Shown: positions 29,045-40,455 of the stretch, piece after piece
Layout of the letters: each line of letters opens with the position of its first letter
How positions within the stretch are numbered: position 1 is the first letter of the stretch
NCBI RefSeq assembly: GCF_013394855.1
Contig: NZ_JABMLK010000001.1
Coordinates: 2,933,501-2,997,500 of the forward strand
Source of the DNA: Limnobaculum xujianqingii
GTDB taxonomy: Bacteria; Pseudomonadota; Gammaproteobacteria; Enterobacterales; Enterobacteriaceae
Reading direction: 5' to 3'
DNA: 64,000 bases
The notes under the pieces: generated by a model
What the model saw: only the letters and a program-made list of their open reading frames with translations
Databases searched by the model: none
Told to the model about the DNA's origin: nothing
Position numbers and translations under genes: made by a program

Positions 29045-29578
29045 TTAAGACTGCAAGACGTCTGTTAGACGTTCAAGACGACCACGTACACTATCGTCTA
29101 TCACCATATCACCGGCACGAATAACAAAACCGGCTATAACAGACTTATCAATTTTGCAATTTAGCTTAACTTTGCGTGACAAACGTTTTTCCATCGCGGT
29201 GGCAATTTTTGCCAACTGGGCATCATTCAATGGAGCAGCGGCAGTAACATCCACTTCAATGGTTGACTCCTGCTCTGAACGCAATTGAATAAACTGTTCT
29301 AACACGTCAGGAAGCACGATTAAACGTCCATTTTCGGCCATGACCTTTATCAGGTTTTGACCACTTTCGTTGAGCTGTTCACCACAAATGGTAATGAACG
29401 TGCTGGCTAAATGTTCCGGCGCCAGTGCCCCGGACAGCAAATCAGCAACTTGCTCATTACGGCTAACTTCAGCAGCAAATGTCAGCATTTGTTGCCAGTT
29501 ATCCAGGTCATTCTGCTCAACGGCAAAGTCAAAAGCTGCTTTGGCGTAGGGGCGAGCTACAGTAATAAATTCAGACAT
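29045..29578 (-). CDS. atpH: ATP synthase delta subunit
   Basis: Peripheral-stalk subunit linking F1 to the b subunits. 177 residues from the ATG at 29578 ([18 protein letters not shown]), the E. coli length. The frame is open to 29710, but the extra 44 residues overlap atpF and have no family resemblance. The start lies 10 bp after the atpF stop. The C-terminal motif [22 protein letters not shown] is typical. Confidence 0.97.
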   Translation of the reverse strand: MSEFITVARPYAKAAFDFAVEQNDLDNWQQMLTFAAEVSRNEQVADLLSGALAPEHLASTFITICGEQLNESGQNLIKVMAENGRLIVLPDVLEQFIQLRSEQESTIEVDVTAAAPLNDAQLAKIATAMEKRLSRKVKLNCKIDKSVIAGFVIRAGDMVIDDSVRGRLERLTDVLQS

Positions 29579-29588
29579 CTGCCCCTCC

Positions 29589-30059
29589 TTACAGTTCAGC
29601 GACCAGTTTATCAACGATGTCGCTATTAGCAGCTTCATCCACGGAACGTTCGATAATTTTCTCAGCACCAGCAATCGCCAGCATAGCCACTTGCTTACGC
29701 AATTCTTCACGCGCTCTTTTGCGTTCTGCGTCTATTTCAGCCTGAGCCTGAGCAAGAATACGAGAACGTTCTTGTTCAGCTTCAACTTTAGCTTCGTCGA
29801 CTATTTGAGCTTTACGCTTATTTGCCTGCTCAATAATTACCTGAGCATCGGCTTTAGCTTGAGCTAACTGGTCGGTCACATTGGCTTGCGCTAAATCCAG
29901 ATCTTTTTTAGCTCGTTCTGCAGAAGCTAAACCGTCAGCAATCTCTTTTTGACGTTTTTCGATGGCAGAGATAATCGGCGGCCATACGAACCTCATACAG
30001 AACCAGACAAACAGGACAAACGCTATCGCCTGGCCGAGGATTGTTGCATTAATATTCAC
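29589..30059 (-). CDS. atpF: ATP synthase b subunit
   Basis: Peripheral-stalk b subunit, 156 residues as in E. coli. One N-terminal membrane helix ([20 protein letters not shown]) is followed by a long, highly charged alpha-helical dimerisation region ([20 protein letters not shown]...). Gene order atpE-atpF-atpH is standard. Confidence 0.98.
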   Translation of the reverse strand: MNINATILGQAIAFVLFVWFCMRFVWPPIISAIEKRQKEIADGLASAERAKKDLDLAQANVTDQLAQAKADAQVIIEQANKRKAQIVDEAKVEAEQERSRILAQAQAEIDAERKRAREELRKQVAMLAIAGAEKIIERSVDEAANSDIVDKLVAEL

Positions 30060-30112
30060 AGCACAATGCCTCTTGTTAATTTAACAGTTTGGTGTGGTTT
30101 CAATGTGCAATG

Positions 30113-30384
<272 letters not shown>

Positions 30385-30402
30385 TTAGCAGGGTTGTTAA
30401 TA

Positions 30403-31236
<834 letters not shown>

Positions 31237-31246
31237 TTATTATCAA

Positions 31247-31630
31247 TTAGTTACGAAAAATATTTATTATAGCCGGCGCCACTACTTGCACTATCAACAC
31301 AGCCAAATAAGTCACGCAAAGAGGCAAAAACTCCGCCTTAAACACAACCAACGCGATAACCAGCAGCGCGATGGTCAAAATAATTTTTACTATCTCACCG
31401 ATAAAAAATGACCAGGCCAGTTTACCCTGAGCCTGCTCGCTATCCTGATGCCGCCATGTTAACAATAAAAACACCGCGTTAGGCAAACATCCGGATAAAC
31501 CACCCAAAAAAGCAGAAATAGCCCATTTTTGGCTGCTAAGACAAAAAACCACGCTAAGTATAATAACAATGGCAAATTGTGCTAACAAAAGTCTGCGGGC
31601 TGTGACTGAATCATAAAGCGCTACAGACAT
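31247..31630 (-). CDS. atpI: ATP synthase accessory protein AtpI
   Basis: 127-residue protein with four predicted membrane helices (AQFAIVIILSVVFCLSS; AFLGGLSGCLPNAVFLLLTW; FIGEIVKIILTIALLVIAL; LCVTYLAVLIVQVVAPAII). It assists c-ring assembly or magnesium supply in some bacteria and is not part of the finished enzyme. First gene of the operon. Sequence is less conserved than the structural subunits, as is usual. Confidence 0.93.
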   Translation of the reverse strand: MSVALYDSVTARRLLLAQFAIVIILSVVFCLSSQKWAISAFLGGLSGCLPNAVFLLLTWRHQDSEQAQGKLAWSFFIGEIVKIILTIALLVIALVVFKAEFLPLCVTYLAVLIVQVVAPAIINIFRN

Positions 31631-31692
31631 GGCATATACTCTCTTTGAGCGTTAGCTTTCTCTCTACTAAAAAAGTAGAAACCGAGTAGTGT

Positions 31693-31721
31693 ATAAAACT
31701 GTCTTTATCGACCAGAGTCAA
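31693..31721 (-). promoter_or_regulatory. Probable sigma-70 promoter of the atp operon
   Basis: TTGACT (31721-31716) and TTTTAT (31698-31693) are separated by 17 bp, about 65 bp upstream of the atpI start. A TATAC overlaps the -10. A TCTACT-AAAAA-AGTAGA hairpin (31663-31679) lies in the leader. It is placed where the E. coli atpI promoter lies. Confidence 0.6.
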
Positions 31722-31780
31722 GCCGGAAAAAACCAGTGGATTATACGGACAAACGCGGTTGATTCTATATTTAAGTAACA

Positions 31781-31822
31781 AAAAAGTGAACAAATGATTA
31801 AATTCCCAAATGTTCACTTTTT
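31781..31822. repeat. 12-bp inverted repeat in the rsmG-atpI gap
   Basis: AAAAAGTGAACA (31781-31792) and its exact complement (31811-31822) enclose 18 bases. A separate palindrome TGACCAT-A-ATGGTCA lies at 32012-32026. Both are in the 604-bp AT-rich gap between rsmG and atpI, upstream of the atp promoter. They may be a terminator-like hairpin for rsmG read-through and an operator; the sequence does not decide. No gene is seen in the gap. Confidence 0.5.
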
Positions 31823-32234
31823 GGCATTTTTAACGAAAGCGCGGCCTATTATTACTAATAATGTTAAATATGTTTTGATTAATTATCCTTTTGTGAAGCT
31901 AATCACATAAATAATTTTAGTTTCCCGACTTAATTAAATATCACATATCTTACTAATTATTATTGATTTTATATAAAATCAAAGACCTGAAAGGATTCAA
32001 CAAAAATTTAATGACCATAATGGTCAAATCCCCTCTTTTTGTCTTTCTGATAACAAACACAATGGAAACATATAGGAAAGGTGGATAACGTTTTGTAATA
32101 AAAGTGTTAATACACCTTGAATTCAAACTTGAAAATCACTCAATTATGTAAATTAATTTTATCTTTTAAAATAAATCTGCAAGAGCACGTTTTACTCATT
32201 AAAAGCATAAATACCTAATTTGAGTGATTAACAT

Positions 32235-32852
32235 TTAACCAGCAATAATAACCAGATGACGTTCCCCATCCAGTTCAGGTACATCTAAAGCAACGATTTC
32301 TTGCACATGAAAGCCCGCAGGTACTTGCGACAACTCTTCTTCGGATATAATCCCTTTTAGTGCATAAAACTTGCCATGCTCTTTAGATGGTAAGTGATGA
32401 CACCACTTCAACATATCCTGAAGTGAAGCAAAAGCCCGGCTGATAACGCCATCAAATCCTTGTGGTATGGAATAGTCCTCCACACGGCTCTGAACGGGTG
32501 TGACGTTGGTAATATTCAGTTCATGCATAACCTGACGAATAAAACGAATACGCTTACCCAAGCTATCCAGTAACGTAAATTGGGCATCAGGGCGAACAAT
32601 GGCCAGTGGAATACCAGGCAAACCAGGTCCGGTCCCTACATCAATAAAACAATTCCCCTGAAGGTGTGGATTAACCACGATGCTGTCCATGATATGACGG
32701 ATCAGCATCTGTTGAGGATCCCTGACTGAAGTGAGGTTATAAGCCTTATTCCATTTGTGTAATAAGGCCACATATCCCAGCAGCTGTTCTTTCTGAAGCT
32801 GACTTAGTTCCATTCCTGCGGCTTTGAGCAGCTTATCAAATTGGTTTTGCAA
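32235..32852 (-). CDS. rsmG: 16S rRNA m7G527 methyltransferase RsmG
   Basis: SAM-dependent methyltransferase for G527 of 16S rRNA (GidB). 205 residues (E. coli 207). It starts [20 protein letters not shown]; the SAM-binding motif is [16 protein letters not shown], and [19 protein letters not shown] precedes it. Nine bases after mnmG, in the conserved mnmG-rsmG operon next to oriC. Confidence 0.97.
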   Translation of the reverse strand: MQNQFDKLLKAAGMELSQLQKEQLLGYVALLHKWNKAYNLTSVRDPQQMLIRHIMDSIVVNPHLQGNCFIDVGTGPGLPGIPLAIVRPDAQFTLLDSLGKRIRFIRQVMHELNITNVTPVQSRVEDYSIPQGFDGVISRAFASLQDMLKWCHHLPSKEHGKFYALKGIISEEELSQVPAGFHVQEIVALDVPELDGERHLVIIAG

Positions 32853-32861
32853 AACTTATCC

Positions 32862-34751
32862 TTAAGCGCTACGACGTAGCATGCCTTGTTTTTTTAGCCA
32901 AATCAGCAAGATAGAAATAGCCGCCGGTGTAATACCAGAAATACGCGATGCCTGACCAATAGAGCTTGGTTTGTGATCGTTAAGCTTGATACTCACTTCG
33001 TTAGACAACCCGGGAACCTGACGATAGTCCAGATCCGGAGGCAGGATCGCATTTTCATTGCGCAGGTGTTTTTCTATTTCTCCCTGCTGACGAGCGATAT
33101 AACCTTCGTACTTAACCTGAATTTCTACCTGCTCAGCGGCTTGCTCATCGGATAATCCTGGTGCAAACAGTGACAAGGTGGACAACATTGCATAATCAAC
33201 TTCAGGACGTTTTAACAGCTCTTCACCAGTGGCTTCTTTGGACAATGGTGATTTCAGCAAGGAATTAATCTCTTCCACCCGATCCATATTTGGATGGACC
33301 AGAATGCTTCTCAGACGCTGACGCTCTTGTTCAATGCTCTCTTGCTTAGTAACGAAGTGTTCCCAACGCCGATCGTCAACCAGACCCATTTCCCGTCCGA
33401 TTTCAGTCAGGCGTAAGTCTGCATTGTCTTCACGCAACATCAGGCGGTATTCTGCCCTTGAGGTAAACATCCGGTAAGGCTCTTTGGTACCAAGAGTGCA
33501 TAAATCGTCAACCAGAACGCCAATGTAGGCCTGATCGCGACGCGGTGACCATCCTTCCTTCTCTGATGAGAAACGACCCGCATTGAGGCCTGCAAGCAGC
33601 CCTTGAGCTGCTGCTTCTTCATAACCCGTTGTGCCGTTAATTTGACCGGCAAAAAACAGACCCTGAATAAATTTACTTTCCAGCGTAGGTTTGAGATCCC
33701 GCGGATCGAAGAAATCATATTCGATGGCATAACCAGGACGAACGATCCTCGCATTTTCCATACCTACCATGGATCGAACGATCTTCATCTGAACATCAAA
33801 CGGTAAACTGGTAGATATCCCGTTAGGATAAACTTCATTGCTGGTTAAGCCTTCAGGTTCCAGAAAGATCTGATGTGCATTACGATCGGCAAAACGCATC
33901 ACTTTATCTTCGATTGAAGGGCAGTAACGCGGGCCGATCCCTTCAATGATCCCGGTATACATTGGGCTACGATCCAGGTTATTACGGATCACATCATGAG
34001 TTTGTTCATTGGTATAGGTGATGTAGCACGGGATCTGCGTTGGATGTTCACTGGCATTTCCCATAAATGAGAATACCGGCAATGGAGTATCACCGTGTTG
34101 CTGTTGCAGAATATCAAAATTAATGGTTCTGGCATCGATTCTTGGTGGAGTTCCGGTTTTTAAACGACTTACTCGCAAAGGAAGTTCACGCAAGCGTTGA
34201 GATAAGCCAATGGAGGGGGGATCCCCTGCTCTGCCACCGCTGTAGTTTTCAAGTCCAATATGAATTTTACCATCGAGGAAAGTTCCTACTGTCAGTACAA
34301 CAGCTTTAGCTCTGAACTTTAGCCCCATTTTAGTCACCACACCGGTGACTTTGTCATTTTCAACGATGAGATCTTCTGCTGGCTGTTGGAAGATCATTAG
34401 ATTTGGCTGGTTTTCCAGTGCGGATCTTACTGCCTGTTTGTACAAAGCACGATCTGCCTGAGCTCGGGTTGCTCTGACTGCCGGGCCTTTACTGGCATTT
34501 AATATTCTGAACTGAATTCCTGCTTTATCAATAGCATGAGCCATTAATCCGCCTAAAGCATCCACTTCTTTAACCAGATGACCTTTACCAATACCACCAA
34601 TGGCTGGGTTGCAAGACATTAGCCCCAGTGTGTCGATGTTATGGGTTAATAAAAGTGTTTGTTGCCCCATACGAGCAGCAGCCATAGCGGCTTCAGTTCC
34701 GGCATGACCGCCACCAACAACGATGACGTCAAAGGAATCTGGATAAAACAT
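32862..34751 (-). CDS. mnmG: tRNA uridine-34 modification enzyme MnmG
   Basis: FAD-dependent partner of MnmE in forming the (carboxymethyl)aminomethyl group at U34 of certain tRNAs (GidA). 629 residues as in E. coli. FAD motif [21 protein letters not shown]; conserved [17 protein letters not shown] and C-terminal MnmE-contact helices. First gene left of oriC, and its transcription runs away from the origin. Confidence 0.98.
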   Translation of the reverse strand: MFYPDSFDVIVVGGGHAGTEAAMAAARMGQQTLLLTHNIDTLGLMSCNPAIGGIGKGHLVKEVDALGGLMAHAIDKAGIQFRILNASKGPAVRATRAQADRALYKQAVRSALENQPNLMIFQQPAEDLIVENDKVTGVVTKMGLKFRAKAVVLTVGTFLDGKIHIGLENYSGGRAGDPPSIGLSQRLRELPLRVSRLKTGTPPRIDARTINFDILQQQHGDTPLPVFSFMGNASEHPTQIPCYITYTNEQTHDVIRNNLDRSPMYTGIIEGIGPRYCPSIEDKVMRFADRNAHQIFLEPEGLTSNEVYPNGISTSLPFDVQMKIVRSMVGMENARIVRPGYAIEYDFFDPRDLKPTLESKFIQGLFFAGQINGTTGYEEAAAQGLLAGLNAGRFSSEKEGWSPRRDQAYIGVLVDDLCTLGTKEPYRMFTSRAEYRLMLREDNADLRLTEIGREMGLVDDRRWEHFVTKQESIEQERQRLRSILVHPNMDRVEEINSLLKSPLSKEATGEELLKRPEVDYAMLSTLSLFAPGLSDEQAAEQVEIQVKYEGYIARQQGEIEKHLRNENAILPPDLDYRQVPGLSNEVSIKLNDHKPSSIGQASRISGITPAAISILLIWLKKQGMLRRSA

Positions 34752-34834
34752 GGTATTACACCTCGGGATGTTCGGACGATCGAATATAAATGATCTTGAG
34801 TCAGCGATTCTACTTGAGTTTAAAGCTTAGTCCA

Positions 34835-35110
34835 ACTGGCTTGGATCTTGGTTAATTAAAGAAAGATCTTTTTATTTAGAGATCTTCTTATTGGATCTAC
34901 TACTAGGATCCTTTGATGTTGTGGATAAGCAATAATTCGTCTTTGGGATCAATTTATTAAATGGATCCTTTTACTGTGGATGATCGGTGATCCTGAACAG
35001 TATAAGCTGAGCATAATAGTGGTAGTTATCCACATGCACAACCGGCCCTTTAAGTTGTTAGTTGGATAACTACAGGTTAACAGCTGCTTTTAACTATACT
35101 TATACACAAC
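34835..35110 (+). other. Chromosomal replication origin oriC
   Basis: Lies between mnmG and mioC as in E. coli. Three AT-rich 13-mers starting GATCT (34865-34877, 34881-34893) or GATCTA (34894-34906) form the unwinding element. DnaA boxes are R1 TGTGGATAA (34920-34928), R2 TTATCCACA (35026-35034), an R3-like TTGGATAAC (35062-35070) and R4 TTATACACA (35100-35108). Spacings R1-R2 (106) and R2-R4 (74) equal those of E. coli oriC as I recall it. GATC Dam sites are dense (eleven between about 34775 and 34995). An IHF-like GATCAATTTATTA lies after R1. The mnmG-mioC gap (34752-35124) is filled by this element. Confidence 0.96.
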
Positions 35111-35124
35111 TGACTGCGTATTAA

Positions 35125-35574
35125 TTAATCGTTTTTGATTAAATTAATCCAGCTTTCGATCCAAACGCCTGCCGGATCTTCAGGAATTTCATGTTCAGTA
35201 ACGTCAATTTCCAGTCGATCGCCTATACGTTTTGCTCCACGATCCTGCAAAATACGATCCGCAGTTTTAATACCACCACAGAAAGTGTCATATTCTTTAC
35301 TGCCTAAACCAACTGCTCCAAATCTGACTTGAGTCAGATCTGGCTTCTGCTGTTCTATTTGTTCAAATAGTGGCTGTAGGTTATCGGGTATTTCACCTGC
35401 ACCATGGGTTGATGTCACTATTAACCAGATGCCTTCAGGCGTTAATTCATCCAGTTCAGCACCGTGCAGGACTTCTGTCGTAAAACCTGCTTCAGTCAGT
35501 TTTTCTTCCAGATGCTCAGCAACATATTCAGCACTACCTAAAGTACTGCCGCTAATCAGCGTTATATCAGGCAT
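35125..35574 (-). CDS. mioC: Flavodoxin-like FMN protein MioC
   Basis: 149-residue flavodoxin-type FMN protein linked to biotin synthase electron transfer in E. coli. Motifs: ITLISGSTLGSAEYVAEHL (phosphate loop), TSTHGAGEIPDNL and GLGSKEYDTFCGG. An ATG at 35580 is also in frame, but AGGA with a five-base spacing favours 35574, and E. coli MioC starts at the equivalent residue. Its transcription runs towards oriC, where it affects origin topology in E. coli. Confidence 0.96.
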   Translation of the reverse strand: MPDITLISGSTLGSAEYVAEHLEEKLTEAGFTTEVLHGAELDELTPEGIWLIVTSTHGAGEIPDNLQPLFEQIEQQKPDLTQVRFGAVGLGSKEYDTFCGGIKTADRILQDRGAKRIGDRLEIDVTEHEIPEDPAGVWIESWINLIKND

Positions 35575-35666
35575 ACCCATCCTTAATTATTCAGTTTCGC
35601 GCGTATTGTACGCTGTGAAACAGCTGGGATCTACCTGTGGATAATGTGGGTATAATAAAATAGTGC

Positions 35667-36128
35667 TTATGGTCTGATGGTCCTCATAATCGGGTTCTGA
35701 AGAGAGATTAGTGTCTCTGTCGATTGAATTTCATCAATAGTTTGGATCTTGTTGATAAGTACCTGCTGTAACCCATCAATAGATTTGGTCATCACTTTAA
35801 TAAAGATGCTGTAGTGACCGGTGGTGTAATAGGCTTCAACTACTTCTTCCAGGTTCTCAAGTTTGGCCAGAGCTGATGGATAATCTTTAGCACTCTTTAA
35901 AATAATGCCGATAAAGCAGCAAACATCATAACCCAACTGTTTTGGACTGATCTCAACCTGAGTACCTAAAATGATCCCCGATTGTTTCATTTTCTCCACT
36001 CGCACATGAATGGTTCCCGGACTGACGTTGAAATTCTTTGCCAATTCAGCGTAAGGAACCCGGGCATTTTTCATTAATTCGTTCAGTATGCTGCGGTCTA
36101 AATTATCGATTTGGTAATTATCGGCCAT
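35667..36128 (-). CDS. asnC: Transcriptional regulator AsnC
   Basis: Lrp/AsnC-family regulator, 153 residues (E. coli 152). N-terminal helix-turn-helix (LDRSILNELMKNARVPYAEL, VSPGTIHVRVEKMKQSG) and C-terminal RAM ligand domain (YYTTGHYSIFIKVM). In E. coli it activates asnA in the absence of asparagine and represses itself. Divergent from asnA, with the shared control region at 36129-36282. Confidence 0.97.
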   Translation of the reverse strand: MADNYQIDNLDRSILNELMKNARVPYAELAKNFNVSPGTIHVRVEKMKQSGIILGTQVEISPKQLGYDVCCFIGIILKSAKDYPSALAKLENLEEVVEAYYTTGHYSIFIKVMTKSIDGLQQVLINKIQTIDEIQSTETLISLQNPIMRTIRP

Positions 36129-36282
36129 TTTTAACTCTCTTTTTTAATGTATTGTTATTAAATTAGCTTTAAAAATGAATAATTGAAACTAGTATGGCTA
36201 TATTTATTAATGAATATTGAATTTAGGTGTGGTTCTGTTGCTTAATACTCATCAACGACATCACAGTATTGAGATAACCACA

Positions 36283-37272
36283 ATGAAAAAGTCCTTTATT
36301 CAAAAACAGCAACAAATCACTTTTGTTAAATCTTTCCTTTCTCGCCAGTTAGAGCAAAAGCTTGGTCTGGTTGAGATTCAGGCACCGATATTAAGCCGTG
36401 TTGGTGATGGTACTCAGGATAACCTGTCCGGTTGTGAAAAAGCGGTACAGGTAAAAGTAAAAGCTATTCCAGGCGCTACCTTTGAAGTGGTTCACTCACT
36501 CGCTAAATGGAAACGTCAAACGCTGGGCCGTTTTGGTTTTGTACCTGGCGAAGGCATTTATACCAACATGAAAGCGCTGCGTCCTGATGAGGATCGCCTG
36601 AGCCCAATCCATTCCGTGTATGTGGATCAATGGGACTGGGAGCGTGTGATGTCTGATTCTGAGCGTAACACCGATTACCTGAAGCAAACGGTTCGCTCTA
36701 TTTACTCAGCGATCAAAGAAACTGAAGCTGCAGTAGCTAAAGAATTTGGTTATAAACCTTTCCTGCCGGCTGAAATTAAATTTATCCACAGTGAAGAACT
36801 GTTACAGCGTTACCCGGATCTGGATGCCAAAGGCCGTGAACGTGCGATTGCAAAAGAATTTGGTGCAGTTTTCCTGATTGGTATTGGCGGTAAGTTATCC
36901 CACGGTGAAGCACATGATATGCGTGCGCCTGATTATGATGACTGGACAACGCCAGGTGCTGATGGCGAAGGCCTGAACGGGGACATCTTAGTATGGAACC
37001 CGGTACTGGAAGATGCTTTTGAACTCTCTTCTATGGGCATCCGTGTAGATTCAGAAACCCTGAAGCGTCAGTTAGCATTAACCAACGATGAAGGTCGTCT
37101 GGCTTTAGAATGGCATCAGGCGTTATTACGTGGAGAAATGCCACAAACTATCGGCGGTGGTATTGGGCAGTCCCGCGTAGTTATGCTGCTGCTGCAACAA
37201 AAGCACATTGGTCAGGTACAGTGTGGTGTATGGACTCCGGAATTACGTGAAAGCGTAGAGTGCATGCTGTAA
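36283..37272 (+). CDS. asnA: Aspartate--ammonia ligase AsnA
   Basis: Ammonia-dependent asparagine synthetase, 329 residues (E. coli 330), with a class II aminoacyl-tRNA-synthetase fold. Conserved [54 protein letters not shown] and GGGIGQSR. The frame is open from 36217, but the ATG at 36283 ([16 protein letters not shown]) aligns with the E. coli start and is chosen. Its TAA stop abuts the viaA stop on the other strand with no base between. Confidence 0.97.
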   Translation: MKKSFIQKQQQITFVKSFLSRQLEQKLGLVEIQAPILSRVGDGTQDNLSGCEKAVQVKVKAIPGATFEVVHSLAKWKRQTLGRFGFVPGEGIYTNMKALRPDEDRLSPIHSVYVDQWDWERVMSDSERNTDYLKQTVRSIYSAIKETEAAVAKEFGYKPFLPAEIKFIHSEELLQRYPDLDAKGRERAIAKEFGAVFLIGIGGKLSHGEAHDMRAPDYDDWTTPGADGEGLNGDILVWNPVLEDAFELSSMGIRVDSETLKRQLALTNDEGRLALEWHQALLRGEMPQTIGGGIGQSRVVMLLLQQKHIGQVQCGVWTPELRESVECML

Positions 37273-38724
37273 TTAGCCAGCACGCCAGCGGCGACGTAAC
37301 CGCTGGCCAAGTCCGGTATCAAAACGCCAGACGTGATCGAAGATTTTCATAATGTTTGGTTTACCGTGTTTAGACATAGCCACCGCGTGAAAACGGTGGT
37401 TATGTTTTTTTTGTTTATTCTTTATCTGACTGATTAAACTTTCTGGTAAACGTTGGGCAATAAAGTCGGAGACGATCACGACATCTGCATCGATCCAGTC
37501 CTGCTGGTTTAGCTTTTCTACTGTTTCTGATAAACAGGCTGCCAGATCGGTACCGCCTCTAAAGCGCTGGCTTAGAAAGCGAATAGCTTCACTGATACCG
37601 GTTGATGATGTCAGCTCGTAATGAACGATTTCAGTAGAGAAAAGTAATATATAGCAGCGTCGATTATCAGCCATGGCTATGCATAATAAAGCTAAACAAA
37701 ATGCTTTAGCACATTGTTCGTTAAAACCACCCATGGATCCTGAGGTATCAACGCAAACAATAAATGGCCCTCTGGGGAGCTGTTCATTGACGGTTTTTGA
37801 AATAGCCCTTACTTTCACCTGCTCACGCCACACATCGCCTTTTAGCTGATAAGTCAGAAGTTGCTGCTCTAAAAAACGCCGGTAAAATTCTATTTCCAGT
37901 TCATCAATATTTAGCAATACCATTTCTGTAGGTAGCATTCTGACGATGTCGCTACTCTGGAATATACCATTAACGCTTTCAGGCAGCGTTGCTGGCTCTC
38001 TGACCATGACCCGGTACTTTTCATATTGAGTATCTTTGCGATCGACTGAAGTGGGCTGGTAGCTTCTGCCCAGCTGTTCAGCCAGTTTTTGTAATTCAGG
38101 TTGTTGTGCCAGAAATTTACCGTATTCAATTAATGTATTGCAGTCAGAACGGTATTTTTCTCCACGACTCATATCCCACAGGTGACCAGAACTCCGGTCA
38201 TTTTCCACCAAAAAAGGTTCCAGCGCGCTGTTAATGGCCAGGCGATCCTGAAGCTGAGATATCAACTGCTCCCAGTCTCCTTCAATCAATGATTTATGTA
38301 GCGTAGTTACTTGTATTGAAAGGATTTTTCGCCATTGCTGTAAAAAAAGGCTGCGAAAGCTCTCATTGCGGTACTCTGCTGTGGCCGAAAGTTTTTTGGC
38401 TTGATCAAAAAAAGGAGAATGAAGTTCCTCAAGCTGTTTAAGCACATCATCCAGCCGATCAAAAAACAGGAAATTATCTGAAGAGATACTTTGTTTATAG
38501 AGCGTGAATTCTGAGGAAATAGATACAGGTACTTCAGATTGCTTCAATTTATCCTGAAGTTTTATCTTCCAGCCAGAAACCTCTTTATTAAAAGCATTTC
38601 TGATTTTGGGATACTTTTCAAAAAAGATGGCTAACTGAGGCGCTGCAAACAGACTAATAAGTAATTCTTCGATTATTTCACTTTCACTGATAGAAAGTAA
38701 TAACTCGATAGTTTGCAGGCTCAT
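37273..38724 (-). CDS. viaA: VWA-domain protein ViaA
   Basis: Partner of the RavA ATPase, 483 residues as in E. coli. C-terminal von Willebrand A domain with the metal-ion site DTSGSM (Asp326 onwards), GGTD and a VVSDF-like IVSDF. The pair associates with respiratory enzymes and sensitises E. coli to aminoglycosides under low oxygen. It starts 5 bp after ravA. Convergent with asnA, with abutting stop codons and no terminator between. Confidence 0.96.
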   Translation of the reverse strand: MSLQTIELLLSISESEIIEELLISLFAAPQLAIFFEKYPKIRNAFNKEVSGWKIKLQDKLKQSEVPVSISSEFTLYKQSISSDNFLFFDRLDDVLKQLEELHSPFFDQAKKLSATAEYRNESFRSLFLQQWRKILSIQVTTLHKSLIEGDWEQLISQLQDRLAINSALEPFLVENDRSSGHLWDMSRGEKYRSDCNTLIEYGKFLAQQPELQKLAEQLGRSYQPTSVDRKDTQYEKYRVMVREPATLPESVNGIFQSSDIVRMLPTEMVLLNIDELEIEFYRRFLEQQLLTYQLKGDVWREQVKVRAISKTVNEQLPRGPFIVCVDTSGSMGGFNEQCAKAFCLALLCIAMADNRRCYILLFSTEIVHYELTSSTGISEAIRFLSQRFRGGTDLAACLSETVEKLNQQDWIDADVVIVSDFIAQRLPESLISQIKNKQKKHNHRFHAVAMSKHGKPNIMKIFDHVWRFDTGLGQRLRRRWRAG

Positions 38725-38729
38725 AATGA

Positions 38730-40244
38730 CTATTCAGCTCCGGAAAAAAGCTGTTTTTGTTTGCTGATTTCTTCATGTACCGCAAACAGACTGGCTTCAA
38801 TTTTTTCCAGCCATTGCTTATTAATAAACAGGCAGGGTTGGGCATCGGTAAAATTTTTACGTTGCTGATTGAGTCTGGATTGAGCATTTTCCAACCGTTG
38901 AACCAACTCTTCTGTTGGTTGTATATGAAAGTTTTTGTCTGACAGTGACAGAATAGAAGGCGATAAACTTAAATCCCGAACAATAAGTTGTAAATTATCA
39001 TCAACGGCCATATCCAAAGATTGTGAAAAACCAATGCCGTTTAGTTTACCTTTTGGTGATTCACCTTTGGTTAACCATAATTCAATTTGCTGTTTTTCAA
39101 TAACAATATGCGTTACTTCAATACCGTGGAGTTTTAGTGGTGTTTGTAATAATAGCGTTATCTTGTCGTCGGTAATATTAGCCGGTAATACATAGGTTTG
39201 TTTACGGTTAAACAGGGCTGTTTTACGTTCTAATTTTAAAGATAACTGATTAGATTGTTGTTGTTTGTATTTCAACCAGTCGGCGTTAATTTGTTGAATT
39301 TGTAATGTAATAATTTGCTGTTGAAATGCTTTCTCAGCAATTAACTGCTCAATTTGATGTTCTACCAGCGATAAAGAATTAATATCGTGCCACAGGCAAT
39401 CTTTTAACAAAATGAGGTCAATAGGGCTTATCGCATCTCTGTCACTAAAAAATGCACTGGCTTGCAAAAGTCGGATAGCTTTTTTCCAACGACGATCGGA
39501 AATATAAGGTCCATTATTCAAAGCATTAAGGTTTTGGCGCAATGAATAGATCAGTTCAAAGACCTCATCAGGTAATTTTACCTGGTTAATTTGCTGTTGC
39601 CATTCAACGTATTCTTCATCGCTGATACTTAATGATTCAATGGCTGAATTAAGCTTTTCACTGGTTTGATGATTAATCATCGATAAAAAGTTAGCTTTAT
39701 CCTGAATATTGTTGAGTGATAAACGGATTAACATCCTGTCATATAAGGCTTCAAGACTATTGTCTTCTTCAGGAAGTTCGTTAGAGGCAGTAACTAATAA
39801 TCGCAATGGCATGGCAACTTCGGTATCACCATTACGAAAATGCCTTTCATTTATTGCGGTTAGCAATGTATTTAGAATGGCAGGACCTGCTTTCCATATT
39901 TCATCTAAAAAAACTATTTCAGCTTCAGGGAGATAATTTTTAGTTAATCTAATATATCGACCATCTTCTTTTAATGCCTGAATAGATAATGGCCCAAATA
40001 CTTCTTCTGGCGTTGAAAAACGCGTCATTAAATATTCGAAAGCATTGGCCTGCTTAAATGAGTATTTTAATCGACGAGCTATCATGCTTTTAGCAATACC
40101 CGGAGGCCCCAACAGGAAAACACTTTCCCCACAGAGCGCGGCTAACAGGCAAAGTCTTATGACGTGTTGACGTTCATAAAGATCGGTTTCAAGGATACTG
40201 CTTAAACGAGTTATTCGTTCTGACAGGTATTTAGATTTAAGCAT
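38730..40244 (-). CDS. ravA: MoxR-type AAA+ ATPase RavA
   Basis: 504 residues from the ATG at 40244 (E. coli 498). MoxR AAA+ module with Walker A GPPGIAKS (46-53), Walker [17 protein letters not shown], sensor 1 [15 protein letters not shown] and arginine RMLIRL; then the triple-helical and LARA regions. In E. coli it forms hexamers that bind the lysine decarboxylase LdcI. The frame is open to 40292, but family alignment starts at [14 protein letters not shown]. No clear ribosome site precedes it. Operon with viaA. Confidence 0.95.
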   Translation of the reverse strand: MLKSKYLSERITRLSSILETDLYERQHVIRLCLLAALCGESVFLLGPPGIAKSMIARRLKYSFKQANAFEYLMTRFSTPEEVFGPLSIQALKEDGRYIRLTKNYLPEAEIVFLDEIWKAGPAILNTLLTAINERHFRNGDTEVAMPLRLLVTASNELPEEDNSLEALYDRMLIRLSLNNIQDKANFLSMINHQTSEKLNSAIESLSISDEEYVEWQQQINQVKLPDEVFELIYSLRQNLNALNNGPYISDRRWKKAIRLLQASAFFSDRDAISPIDLILLKDCLWHDINSLSLVEHQIEQLIAEKAFQQQIITLQIQQINADWLKYKQQQSNQLSLKLERKTALFNRKQTYVLPANITDDKITLLLQTPLKLHGIEVTHIVIEKQQIELWLTKGESPKGKLNGIGFSQSLDMAVDDNLQLIVRDLSLSPSILSLSDKNFHIQPTEELVQRLENAQSRLNQQRKNFTDAQPCLFINKQWLEKIEASLFAVHEEISKQKQLFSGAE

Positions 40245-40455
40245 AATGAGGACGACTGAATAATAATTAGTTAAAAAATTATAGCAGATCAATGATTAGT
40301 AATACTTTTACTTTCCAACTAAAATAGATCAATCAGGGAAAACAAACGTCGTTATGGAATATATTATTCATATCTGCTTTATATAGAGCAGATAGTTATC
40401 ATTATGCCTTTGGTTCTCTAACCACCGCATAAAAACGCGGATACAAGAAGCAATT

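Noticed and set aside
29579..29710. N-terminal extension of atpH to 29710
   Set aside because: It overlaps atpF, has no resemblance to delta subunits, and the ATG at 29578 gives the standard 177 residues.
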